Source: Bin80 sp965209015 (lineage in GTDB: Bacteria; Bacteroidota; Rhodothermia; Rhodothermales; Bin80). From it: DNA of 64,000 nucleotides. Shown piece after piece: positions 18,292 through 28,500 of the stretch (positions within the stretch are counted from its first letter, which is position 1; each line of letters opens with the position of its first letter). The translations under genes and the position numbers were made by a program. The DNA is taken from NCBI GenBank assembly GCA_965209015.1, contig OZ242367.1, positions 3,038,001 through 3,102,000 on the forward strand, in the 5' to 3' direction. Below the pieces are notes generated by a model that was not told the DNA's origin, ran no database searches, and was given only the letters and a program-made list of their open reading frames with translations.

Positions 18292-21255
18292 TTACCCGCA
18301 GCCACTTGAACTCCCGCACTGTGAACAGACATAGCAGGCCCCGCTCCGTATGGTAATTGCCCCACAGGCTGAGCAGATCGGTGCATCATCCTGATTCTGA
18401 TAAGTACCATTTTCCGAGGTGGTTTCTCCTACGGAGGAGGTCACCACCGCTGCCTGTGGAGAATTCACAGGAGCGAGCTTCAATTTCGCGGGAGCTTTGT
18501 CAGCGTCTTCTACTTGCCACGTTTCCCTAACATCTGCTTCAATATCTTGAACGGCATCTTTGATCTCATCTGGCATGACGGGCGTCTCCAGAAACTTGAG
18601 AGATAAATAACGGAAAATGTAATCCATGATGGACATAGCCATAGGGATCCTTCGGTTATTCGTATGCCCGCTTGGTTCAAAACGCATGAAGCTGAACTTG
18701 GCACATAGGTCTTCCAGCGGAACTCCATACTGCAAAGCAATGGAAATGCTTGTAGCAAAGGCATCCATCAATCCAGAGATTGTTGACCCTTCCTTTGCCA
18801 TCGTGATAAAGATCTCACCTGGAAGATCTGTATCTGGATAGAGTCCTACATGTAAATATCCTTCATGTCCACTCACGCTAAACTTGTGGGTAATAGACTT
18901 TCGTTCGTCAGGAAGGCGCTTGCGTATAGACTTATAGATAACCCGGGGGGGCACGAGGTTGGGCTCTGCCGGTAGTCCATCTCCCGAAGCAGTATCCTTT
19001 GTGTTGCCTCCTTCGGACGTAGATAAAGGCTGACTGCGCTTGGAATTTTCTCTGTAAATTGCTAATGCTTTCAATCCGAGGCGCCAGCCCTCCACATACG
19101 CATCGCTGATCTCATCACGAGTCACATCCTCAGGCATATTCACGGTCTTGGAGATCGCACCAGATACAAAGGGTTGACAAGCAGCCATCATGCGAATATG
19201 TCCCATTGAACGTACACTACGGGTTCCCTTGAATGGCTTGAATGCACAATCAAATACGGGCAAATCTGCCTCATTCAAATCTGGTGCACCCTCGATCGTG
19301 TCATTCTCATTGATATAATCAAGGATCCTCTCAATCTGATCCTCATCGTATCCCAGCCTGGTGAGCGCCTCCGGTACTGTGCGATTGACAATTTTGAGCA
19401 TACCGTCCCCTTTCCCTGCCAATAATTTATATTTCACTAGTGCAATATCTGGTTCAATCCCGGTTGTATCACAGTCCATCATGAATGCGATCGTTCCGGT
19501 GGGGGCAAGGACTGTCACCTGTGAATTACGATAGCCATATCGCTCGCCGAGCGTGACCATACGATCCAGGGACTCTTTGGCCGCAAGAAGTAGATCTTCG
19601 GGGCAACTATCGTCAATCTCGGTGGCAGCATTCTGATGCATTCGCATAACATTCAGCATGCTCTCACGGTTCTCTTCAAAACCGGCGAAGGGTCCAATTT
19701 TCGGATTCGCGGCAATCTCAGCACTCCGTGCATAAGCTTCGGCGTGCAGGATTGCCATCACTGCTCCAGCGACTGCACGTCCTTGATCACTATCATAGGG
19801 CAAGCCCATTGCCATCAGGAGCGCCCCTAAATTCGCAAAACCGAGTCCTAATGGACGGAAGAGATGACTATTTCTGGCAATGCTTTCGCTGGGGTATCCG
19901 GCATTATCTACAATAATTTCCATGGCGGTGATGAAAATCCTTGCCGCAGCCCTGAAGCGTTCAATATCAAAGGAGCCATCTTCAAGTTGGAACTTCCGAA
20001 GGTTCAGGCTTGCAAGATTACATGCGGAATTATCCAAAAACATATACTCAGAGCAAGGATTGCTTGAGTTGATCGGTCCGGTCGTACTACAGGTGTGCCA
20101 TTTCTGAATGATATCTTCATACTGTACCCCGGGATCTCCGCAAATATAGGTTCCATCAGCAATCTGATCCAGAAGCATTTTGGCATCCAGCTGTCTAACG
20201 ACTTCTCCCGTAGTAACTTCACGAAGTCCAAATGGGACGCCGGCTTCAACCGCCTGCATGAACTCATCGGTGACCCGCACCGACTGGTTCACATTCTGGA
20301 ATGCCACGGATCCGTAAGCCGGGCCGTTGAATGACCCATCATAGCCCTGCTCAATGAGCGCCCAAGCTTTTTTCTCCTCTTCTTTTTTTGCTTCAATAAA
20401 CTCCATCACATCTGGATGCCAGATCTTCAAGGTCTGCATGATCGCTGCCCGACGTGTCTTGCCTCCACTCTTAATGGTTCCCCCGGTTGCATCTTGAACC
20501 CGCATGAAGCTTACGGGGCCGCTAGGTGCCCCCCCCCCCGACAATTTTTCATGACTTGACCGGAGAGTTGACCAATCTGCTCCAACACCGGAACCGAACT
20601 TGAATAGCCGAGCACTCTCACCCATGAGTTGCCAAATATCATCAATGGAGTCCTCAACAGAGATGATAAAACAGGCGGAGCCCTGAGGATATTCATATGG
20701 ATCGACATCCACGACCCCCTGTTTTTCTCTATCCCAGCCCCAGATCGTTCTTCCACCAGAGTCTATGATTCCATATCGACCGTGCAGACCGACATTGAAC
20801 CATACGGGGGAGTTAAAAGCCCCATACTGGTTGACGCAAAGCCAAGTCAACTCATCATAAAATCGCTCTGCATCTTCTCGGGAAGCGAAATAATCTTGTT
20901 CATGTCCCCATTCTGTAATTGTATGCGTTACACGATAAATCAATTGACGCAGGGAATGCTCACGCCCTCCTTCGTCTGGCTCTAAATGTGTGTTCGCCTG
21001 ATCGCCATAGAAATACTTTGAGGCGACCACGTTGGAGGCCAAAGCGCTCCAATTTTTCGGAAACTCTACATTCTTCTGATCAAATATAGCCTCGCCTTGC
21101 GGGTTTTTGATCACAGCATCCCGCTGCTCCCATTCAACTGAGTCAAGTGGATTTTCATGCTCGGCGGAAAAAACACGTTCAATCGTAAGTCCACTCTGAA
21201 TCGTTTGATCAGGTGAGGACGTTGGAAATAGATCAGTTGGTGGAGTTTTCATCAA
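18292..21255 (-). CDS. nrdJ: class II (adenosylcobalamin-dependent) ribonucleotide reductase
   Basis: Reduces ribonucleotides to deoxyribonucleotides using adenosylcobalamin to make the thiyl radical; oxygen-independent; cytoplasmic. The 987 residues fit the long NrdJ type. Landmarks include QYGAFNSPVWFNVG, the redox Cys in GSACFI, SGVGADWSTLRSSHE, a GGG loop before PSGPVSF, the active-site segment NPCSEYMFLDNSACNLASLN, and APTGTIAFMMDCDTTGIEPD. A C-terminal zinc-ribbon (CSAC, then CYVCSQCG) is followed by a terminal Cys. The start MMKTPPTD at 21255 is the only reasonable one. The GGG loop is encoded by eleven consecutive G on the coding strand (20529-20539), unusual for an essential gene. 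No cobalamin riboswitch or NrdR box was recognised upstream. It stands alone between the two giant genes. Confidence 0.95.
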   Translation of the reverse strand: MMKTPPTDLFPTSSPDQTIQSGLTIERVFSAEHENPLDSVEWEQRDAVIKNPQGEAIFDQKNVEFPKNWSALASNVVASKYFYGDQANTHLEPDEGGREHSLRQLIYRVTHTITEWGHEQDYFASREDAERFYDELTWLCVNQYGAFNSPVWFNVGLHGRYGIIDSGGRTIWGWDREKQGVVDVDPYEYPQGSACFIISVEDSIDDIWQLMGESARLFKFGSGVGADWSTLRSSHEKLSGGGAPSGPVSFMRVQDATGGTIKSGGKTRRAAIMQTLKIWHPDVMEFIEAKKEEEKKAWALIEQGYDGSFNGPAYGSVAFQNVNQSVRVTDEFMQAVEAGVPFGLREVTTGEVVRQLDAKMLLDQIADGTYICGDPGVQYEDIIQKWHTCSTTGPINSSNPCSEYMFLDNSACNLASLNLRKFQLEDGSFDIERFRAAARIFITAMEIIVDNAGYPSESIARNSHLFRPLGLGFANLGALLMAMGLPYDSDQGRAVAGAVMAILHAEAYARSAEIAANPKIGPFAGFEENRESMLNVMRMHQNAATEIDDSCPEDLLLAAKESLDRMVTLGERYGYRNSQVTVLAPTGTIAFMMDCDTTGIEPDIALVKYKLLAGKGDGMLKIVNRTVPEALTRLGYDEDQIERILDYINENDTIEGAPDLNEADLPVFDCAFKPFKGTRSVRSMGHIRMMAACQPFVSGAISKTVNMPEDVTRDEISDAYVEGWRLGLKALAIYRENSKRSQPLSTSEGGNTKDTASGDGLPAEPNLVPPRVIYKSIRKRLPDERKSITHKFSVSGHEGYLHVGLYPDTDLPGEIFITMAKEGSTISGLMDAFATSISIALQYGVPLEDLCAKFSFMRFEPSGHTNNRRIPMAMSIMDYIFRYLSLKFLETPVMPDEIKDAVQDIEADVRETWQVEDADKAPAKLKLAPVNSPQAAVVTSSVGETTSENGTYQNQDDAPICSACGAITIRSGACYVCSQCGSSSGCG

Positions 21256-21914
21256 ATAGTTAATTGAAAATTGGTATAGATAATGAGTAGGTTATTTTTA
21301 AGGGGCAAACTCCCCAGAATAGTTACAATAAATATATAAAAAAAATCCGATAATGACATTAAAATGATGTTCAGATAAATTCATCCAAAAATTCAAAAAA
21401 TTTGTTTTTTGTAACTTAATCATTTATGATTTATATGAATAAACATATATTTTATGTTCCCAAGAACCTAAGTGCCATTATTCCAATACATTCTAACAGG
21501 ATCTCACAAGATCCCACCAGAAATTCACGATCTATTGTTAGTAAAAACTTTATAGTCTCTATCAGAGTTTTCACGACGGGGTTATTCCTGATCTGCACCA
21601 TGATTGTGCCACAGCGGAGTGCTCGTTCAGAATCTTGGATTAGTCCCAAGATAATTCCCACAGCTTCATTGGCTCTGATACTCACCCTATAATCTGCTTT
21701 TCCTCCTCGTAGTGGTGGAACCTGTCATATTGTTGAACAGGGACTCACATGAAGATTAAACATTGAAACATCCCTATTTCAAACAGAGCATCGTACTGGT
21801 TGCTCAAATTATTACAACCATAAATAACTCCACAGGAAAAATTATGGCTCTTCCCCAAGGACTAGGGATCGTGATGAAGATATTTGATCCAAGAGGGACG
21901 GGCAATCTACCGGA
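21256..21914. other. AT-rich intergenic region upstream of nrdJ
   Basis: Bases 21256-21430 are strongly AT-rich and should hold the nrdJ promoter. A short GGGG...CCCC pairing at 21301-21314 has no T-run. Two overlapping frames on opposite strands (plus 21426-21692, minus 21452-21685) lack recognisable features, and I do not call them genes. The rest up to the stop of the second giant gene shows nothing. Confidence 0.4.
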
Positions 21915-24900
21915 TCACCACTTCAGATCCATGCGTGCACTGAGTCCGTACGAAGGTGGGGCCTCATTTGCCTCCATCGTGCGTGCGGTGGTCGCGACCG
22001 AGATTTGCAGTCCTTGTCTCATACGCAGGTTGTATCCAACCCGGTAGGCGCGCCCACTCGGATCCACTGTCATTCCCACGATGGATTGCCCAACACTTTT
22101 CTGGATCGGTGCCCCATACCCCAGTTCCATCTCTACGCGTTGATCCGTGCTTCCCATGCCCATGGAATGCAGCGGTGCTTCGCGCCATAGATTTCCCCCG
22201 TAGACATTCCCCCAGAGCGGACGTACTCGCATCGAGGGGCCAAGTCCGCCCGGCGTTCCATACTCAATGGATCCCATCAGTCCCCATTCGCGTAGTCCCT
22301 CGTCCGTATGCAGCACCAAAGTCCGACCCCCAACCTCCGCGCGCAATCGGCTCGCTGACCAGCGCATGCCTCCCCCGAGTTCCATGCCCAGCCCTGTCTC
22401 GGCATCGCCTCCATCCTGCCGAAGAGCAGTTTCCAGATAGGTCTCCATACCCGCTCCCAATCGCAGACTTCCTTCCACACCTGCCCGGACCCGTCGGACC
22501 CCCAGATCCGTTCCTGTCTCCATGTCCGCCGTCGCCCAGAAAGCATCCACTTCGTAGCCCAACCGTCCTGTGGTGCTCCCCGTCAGGGTGCCTGTCAGTC
22601 CGAGCGCCACCAGTGCTGCATCCAGTTCCGTTTCCAGGGTTTCCAGTTCAGACTCTCCTCGTCCCAATCCCAAGAGCATCCATGCACGCATGCCCGCTCC
22701 CGTTTGATAACTGACATACGGATAGAACCCCGTCAATCGTGAGGATGCCGTGCCAGAGCGGGTTGATGTCTCATACGTGCCTTGATCCCAGCTTTGTGCG
22801 GCGACGAGTCCTGCCATCCATCCCTGACGCCATGCATAGTCAGCGCCCAGGAGCATGGTCGTGACATCTGAACGCAACGAGAGCGCTCCATCTTGTCCAC
22901 GCATACGCGAATAGGCAGCCTGCCCCCAGACGCTCCATCCTCCCTGTGTAAATTCGGCCCCACACCCGCGAAAGATTTCGCCGAGCGACCAACGCTCTCT
23001 CCCATCACGCAGCCATGTCAGATCCGGGATCTGGCACTGTGCCATCCCCTCCATCCGCCGGGACAATGCATCCACAAGTTGGGAGGCCCAGATCCGAAGC
23101 ACGCGGGCCACATACGCATTCTGGATGCTCTCCTCGCTCTCCTCTTCCATTACCACTTCCGTGCGGGCCTCCTGTACCTCTGCATTCACGGCTGAGAGCA
23201 CGACCAGTGCAAACGTCTTTGCCTCCCAGATGCGCTCCCCCGCGAGTAGCTTCACTTCAATCGTCTTGGAGACCTCGCCCGGTGCAAAGGTCACCTGATC
23301 GGCGATGGGTTCATAATCCTCTCCCGCCAGCGCTGTCCCGTCTTCGGTGGCATAGCTGACCAGCACGGGCAGAGTGGAGGGGTTGGACAGGTTCATTTCA
23401 AAGATGGCTTCGCTTCGCGAGACCGTGACGCTTTGGACCAAGACATTGGAGCCCCCGTCATTGTCCACAATCGTTCCGATCCCGATCCCTTTGCCAAGTG
23501 CTGCATGTCGTGCATTGGAAAGCGTTACTTGAAACGTCTCCTCGGGTTCTTCCTCGTCATCCTCCAGGATCTGGATACGGATCTTCCCGTTCGTGCTCCC
23601 CGGCTCAAAGATGACAATCCCCTTGGAAGAGACATAATCGGATCCCTCGGTTGCACTCCCATCCGACGAGGCAAACTCCACCATGACCGCTTGCAGGCTT
23701 GGCCGGCTCAGGCGGATCGGTAGCAGGAGTGCCCCCGCGTCCTCAGACGCGCTTTGATCCCCAATGCTCACCGTGAGTTCCTCCTCATTGTCCAGAATCG
23801 TGACCTGCCCGGTTACGTCTTCTATGCCCTCTCCCGATAGAACCACCCGAAACGTTTCGGTCGATTCGGGGATTTCATCGTCCAGGATCGGAACCCGGAT
23901 CTCTCCACGTAATTCACCCGCCGGGACCGTGACAGTGCTCATGCCGGCGGTGTAGTCCTGCCCAGCTACCGCAGATCCATCCTCGGTCTTATAATTGAAC
24001 GTCTGGGGACGACCGTACGGGCCGCTCAGGATTACCGGGAGGACGGCCTCCATGGCCGACTCGTCGACCGTCACCCCCTCCATGTGCACGGTGACGGGCT
24101 GTTCATTGTCCTCAATGGTGACGCGACGGGTGGACTCCCCCAGCCTCCCATGCATTGCATCCATGAGCACAATCCGAAACGTTTCATCCCCTTCAAAGAG
24201 TTCATCATCCATGATCTCAATCTCAATGGACTGCACCCTCTGTCCCGAAGAAAAACGCAGGGGGCTTCGAGTCTGTACTTCATAATCCTGCGCGGGCTTG
24301 GCACTTTCTTCAGTGACTCGAAAGTCCACACTGACCGTCTGCTCGGGAAGCGGACCCGTTAAGGAGACCTCAACGCGGACCATCCCGTCCCCTTCTCCAA
24401 CGGGACCCACAGGCGTGATGTTGACCACCGGCAGCCCGTCATCATCCTGAATCGTACCTCTTACCTGAGCGCTTTCCAATACCGCATACTCGGGCTCGGA
24501 CAGTTGCAGGAAAAAGTGCTTGTCCATTTCCTCTTGATCATCATCCGGCACCAGAGGTACGCGGATCTCACGGCTCGGCTGGTTGGGCATAAATTCCAGC
24601 TCCCCACTTTGGGACACATAATCTACGCCCGCAATCGCGGTCCCGTCCAGCGTCTCATACCGGACCTGTACCCTCTGCGCAGGGTTCGGAGGGTCCAGCA
24701 TCACCGTGAAGATCATCTCTGGATCGCTCTCCTGCGCCGAAGCATCTTCCACACGTAAACGGTACACATCATCCTCCTCAATGGTCACCGTTGCATGATC
24801 TCGTTCCAGTACGGCACCCGTAGGATCCGAGAGTTGGATCCGGAACGTTTCGTCTTCCTCCGATAAGTCATCGTTCGTAATCGGAATCGCAATGAATGCC

Positions 24901-25586
24901 TCCTCGCTCCCCTCCAAGATCATCAGGACCTCCTCCACGCCTATATAATCCGCTCCCTCCGTGGCACTCCCGTCCGCCGTTTGGTAGTGCACCGTTAGAT
25001 CGGCCGGGGCCGCCGGAGTCACCGTGATTCGGACCCGGGCCATCCCGACCCCCTCCATGACCGTCGTATCCTGAATCGCCAGAATAATCTCATCATCGTC
25101 ATCCTTGATGGTGAGGGAGGTCTCGACCGTTCCGAGTGCTTCATTTGTACCGATAAGGAGGATCGTTTCATCGGGCTCGTACAGCGCATCCTCCCTTAGC
25201 GTCAACGCAAACATTTCTTCGCCAGTGATCTCACCCGGGGCAACCCTCACGTCAATGGATGGTGGCACAGCTGTATAGTCCTCTCCCGCCACAGCCGAGC
25301 CATCCGCTACGGTGATCCCCACAATGGTTTCGGTAGCGCGCGGAGCGTTGAGCTCTACGGTCACCGTGACGGGCTGAGGTTCATCGCCTTCATTCACCAC
25401 AGAAGGATCCACCTCAAGCGTGAACTCCGTCGGCCCTTCATCATCGGTGATCGTTAGCACTTTATCTTCTGGATCCTTTACCCCCAATGGATTGGACGCT
25501 TGGCCGCTCACCGTCACCCTCTTGGGCTCCGACGAGAAGACCGTATTATCCACCGCCGTGATCGTGACCGCCCCCGCACTCTCCAC
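21915..25586 (-). CDS. C-terminal part of second giant surface protein: Calx-beta array and outer-membrane barrel
   Basis: This 1223-codon frame continues, in the same reading frame, the gene ending at TAG 25596-25598; the GTG at 25586 is only the first possible start after the stop. It begins mid-repeat (ESAGAVTITAVDNTV), holds the rest of Calx-beta unit 11 and unit 12, then six shorter ~105-residue classic Calx-beta units (for example DGSATEGADYIG, then DDLSEEDETFRIQLSDP). The last ~360 residues form an autotransporter-like barrel (GGWSVWGQAAYSRM, LRQDGGDAETGLG, ending YGLSARMDLKW with a terminal aromatic residue). Without the upstream part it has no signal peptide, so it should be non-functional unless the amber codon is read through or the locus is repaired. 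Its barrel is clearly related to that of the first giant protein. Confidence 0.75.
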   Translation of the reverse strand: MESAGAVTITAVDNTVFSSEPKRVTVSGQASNPLGVKDPEDKVLTITDDEGPTEFTLEVDPSVVNEGDEPQPVTVTVELNAPRATETIVGITVADGSAVAGEDYTAVPPSIDVRVAPGEITGEEMFALTLREDALYEPDETILLIGTNEALGTVETSLTIKDDDDEIILAIQDTTVMEGVGMARVRITVTPAAPADLTVHYQTADGSATEGADYIGVEEVLMILEGSEEAFIAIPITNDDLSEEDETFRIQLSDPTGAVLERDHATVTIEEDDVYRLRVEDASAQESDPEMIFTVMLDPPNPAQRVQVRYETLDGTAIAGVDYVSQSGELEFMPNQPSREIRVPLVPDDDQEEMDKHFFLQLSEPEYAVLESAQVRGTIQDDDGLPVVNITPVGPVGEGDGMVRVEVSLTGPLPEQTVSVDFRVTEESAKPAQDYEVQTRSPLRFSSGQRVQSIEIEIMDDELFEGDETFRIVLMDAMHGRLGESTRRVTIEDNEQPVTVHMEGVTVDESAMEAVLPVILSGPYGRPQTFNYKTEDGSAVAGQDYTAGMSTVTVPAGELRGEIRVPILDDEIPESTETFRVVLSGEGIEDVTGQVTILDNEEELTVSIGDQSASEDAGALLLPIRLSRPSLQAVMVEFASSDGSATEGSDYVSSKGIVIFEPGSTNGKIRIQILEDDEEEPEETFQVTLSNARHAALGKGIGIGTIVDNDGGSNVLVQSVTVSRSEAIFEMNLSNPSTLPVLVSYATEDGTALAGEDYEPIADQVTFAPGEVSKTIEVKLLAGERIWEAKTFALVVLSAVNAEVQEARTEVVMEEESEESIQNAYVARVLRIWASQLVDALSRRMEGMAQCQIPDLTWLRDGRERWSLGEIFRGCGAEFTQGGWSVWGQAAYSRMRGQDGALSLRSDVTTMLLGADYAWRQGWMAGLVAAQSWDQGTYETSTRSGTASSRLTGFYPYVSYQTGAGMRAWMLLGLGRGESELETLETELDAALVALGLTGTLTGSTTGRLGYEVDAFWATADMETGTDLGVRRVRAGVEGSLRLGAGMETYLETALRQDGGDAETGLGMELGGGMRWSASRLRAEVGGRTLVLHTDEGLREWGLMGSIEYGTPGGLGPSMRVRPLWGNVYGGNLWREAPLHSMGMGSTDQRVEMELGYGAPIQKSVGQSIVGMTVDPSGRAYRVGYNLRMRQGLQISVATTARTMEANEAPPSYGLSARMDLKW

Positions 25587-25595
25587 CTCGCCCGC

Positions 25596-25598
25596 CTA
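25596..25598 (-). other. in-frame amber codon splitting the second giant gene
   Basis: Compared with other units (plus strand pattern GCCCGCCGCAATCGTGAG), this site reads GCCCGCCTACAATCGCAAGTG. The changes amount to about +1 and +5 bases, so the frame is restored but a TAG results. Both flanking frames remain open for thousands of bases. Confidence 0.8.
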
Positions 25599-28500
25599 CA
25601 ATCGCAAGTGTAGCGTGCTCCCACTCAGCGTATAGTCCGACTCCCGCGCCGGGGAGATGGCCGCGGCAGAGATCGTCACCACCGTCACTTCGCTTGATGC
25701 CATATTCAGGCGCGCCCTCACGCTTGAAGATTCCTCATTCTCCCGAATACTTTCAGGATCCAGCACTAGCGTCACCTCCGGTATGTCATTTGTATCCGTG
25801 ATCGTGAGCAGGGCTGGCACTGCGGCGCCCAAACTGCTCCGCCCCGTCACTTGCACCGTTTCCTCTGGCTCATGAACCTCATCGTTCTTTGGCATAAACG
25901 TAAACGTACCCGTCCCTTCGGAGGCATTGGCCGGAATCCTGAGCGCAAAGGACTCTACGGCTTCATAGTCGTCTCCCGCGGTGGCGGTTTCCGCGTCTAC
26001 CATAATCGTCACCTCCGTGGGCGTGCTCCGCTGCGCACCCTCCAGGGTTGCCGTCACCGTGATCGGTACGCTTTCTGCATCTTCATCAACCTCGGCAGGA
26101 TCCACCGCAAGCGTGATGCCCGTCGCTTCGTCGTCATCCGTGATCGTGAGCGTCTGATCCGCAGGCCCCGTGACACCATTCTTATTCGCTGCCGTTCCGC
26201 TTACGGTGACCCTCTTGTCCGGCGCATCAATGGCATTATCCGCGGTGGTGATCGTGACCGCTCCCGTACTGGTAAACTCCCCCGCCGCAATGGTGAGCAT
26301 ACGGGCAGGACTCAACGCGTAGTCTTCCTCCGTAACGGGCAGATCATGGCTTGCCGAGACCGTGATGACCGTTGCCTCGCTGGACTTGCCTGTCAAACGA
26401 GCGGAGATCCTTGACTCACCGCCTTCTTCAATGACGCTCGGATCCAGTTCCAGGATCACCTCCGGCGTCAGATCGGAATCAAAGAGCGTGAGCGTGCCCG
26501 GCGCCACCGCCACCAGCGGACTGGATCCCGTCACATGGATCGTCTCCTCGGCCTCATGCAGATCATCGGGGAGCGGTGTAAATTCAAAGCGCGCCGTCCC
26601 GTTCGTCGCATGTGCAAGAATCGTGAGGGAAAAGGGATCCACCGGGGCAAAGTCAACCCCCAAGATCGCCGTGCCGGACTCCAGCGCAATCGTCACCTGC
26701 GTGTCTTCGCTTCGCGCCACCTCCCAGGTTGCCGTCACCGTGATCTGTGTGGTGCCACCGTCTTCACTCACATTGGAGGAAGGCGTCACCGCAAGCTGGA
26801 TCCCTGACGGCTCGTCATCATCTATGATCGTGAGCGTCCGCTCCGAAGGGCCCGTAACGCTCAAATCATTCATTGCGCTGCCCCTTAGGGTAACCCTCTT
26901 GTCCGGCGCATCAATGGTATTGTCTACGGCCGTGATCGTCACCCCTCCCTCACTCGCAGTCGCAAGTGCTGGAATCGTCAGGATATGATCCACGATCGGC
27001 AGATAATCCTCATCCGTTGCGGGAAAGATAGGATCGGCTGAGAGTATGATCTCGGTCGGTTCACTGGAGAGAGCGCTCAGACTTGCCGTGACCCTCGTGC
27101 TCCCGCCATTTTCTGAAATAGATGTCGGAGACAGATTCAGCATCACCTGGGGCGGGGGCGTCGCATCCAGAATTGTGAGAACCTTTTGATCATTCCCCGC
27201 GGTGCTGGACACGGTAATCAAAACCGTCTCCGGAGACTCGTCCACAGTATCGGGTATTGGCATGAATAGAAAGGTAGCGGTTTGCATTCGGGCATTTGCA
27301 GCAATCGTAAAGGTCTGCTCCTCCACCGCACCAAAATCTACGCCCGATACTGCCGTACCATCTCCCACCGTAAGGGTCACCAGCGTGGGTGTACTCCCCT
27401 CAATATCCAATTCAGCCCTCACCATGATCGGTACCTCCCCGTCCTCTTCCCCCACTTCGGTACGTAAAAGTGTAAGCGTGAGATCCGAGGGCATGTCGTC
27501 ATCCATGATCGTGAGCGTCACATCCGCAGGATCCATCACCGGTGGTTGTTTTTCTGTCGCACGACCTCGAACCTGCACCGTCTTATCCGGCGTATCCACC
27601 AGATTGTCCACGGCCGTGATCGTGACCGTTCCCGTACTCTCGATCTGTCCTGCTGGAATCGTGAGCATGCTGCCCGCCAGCTCGTAATCCGCCGGAATGG
27701 CAGGGGCATTTGGCATCACCGAGACCGTAATGGTCGTCGGCGTGCTGGACGCGGCATCCAGACGTGCCGTCACGGTCGTACTCCCGCCATTTTCTTCAAT
27801 CGTTGGTTGGGCTAATACCAGCGTCACCTGGGGCATGTCGGTCGCATCCAGAATCGTAAGTTCCGCGGGGGCCACCGCGAGACCATCCACCGGCGTGGTT
27901 CCTATGACCTGAACCGTCTCATCCGGCTCATCCACATTGTCACCATTCGGCATGAACATCAACGTCTCCGAAGCCTCGGACTCTCCCCCTGAAATCGTGA
28001 TCGTAAACGCGAAGACGGCAGTAAAATCGTCTCCCACATTTGCCGTCCCATCTGCGAGCGAAACATTCACTTCCGTGTCCTCACCGCGCAAAACATCCAG
28101 CCTCGCCGTGACCATGATGGGTACGCTTCCTGCGTCTTCGCTCACCTCCTCAGGAGAAATCGTAAGCGTGATCTCGGTTGCATTATCATCATCCTCAATG
28201 GTGAGCTCCCTTGGTGCGGGGTTGACCACGTTTTCCAGACTTGTTGCCTCCCCACTTACCCGCAACGTCTTGTCCGGCGCATCCACCTCATTGTCTACCG
28301 CCGTGATCGTCACCGCTCCGGTGCTGGAGGTCTCCCCTGCAGGAATCGTGAGGGTGGTAGTGGGGAGTGGTTCGTGATCGTCCTCTGTGGCAGGCGAAAC
28401 AGGCGTTACAGAGACTTCGACGGTGGTTTCGGCGGTGGAGGCGGGACTCAAAGTTGCCGTCACCAGCGCGCGGCCGCCGTTTTCCGATATCCTCTCTTCG

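Noticed and set aside
21426..21692. Small genes on either strand upstream of nrdJ
   Set aside because: Two overlapping frames, neither with recognisable domains, ribosome binding site or context.
21256..21914. Cobalamin riboswitch or NrdR box upstream of nrdJ
   Set aside because: I looked for the B12 box and for NrdR-like palindromes and found neither; the region is simply AT-rich.
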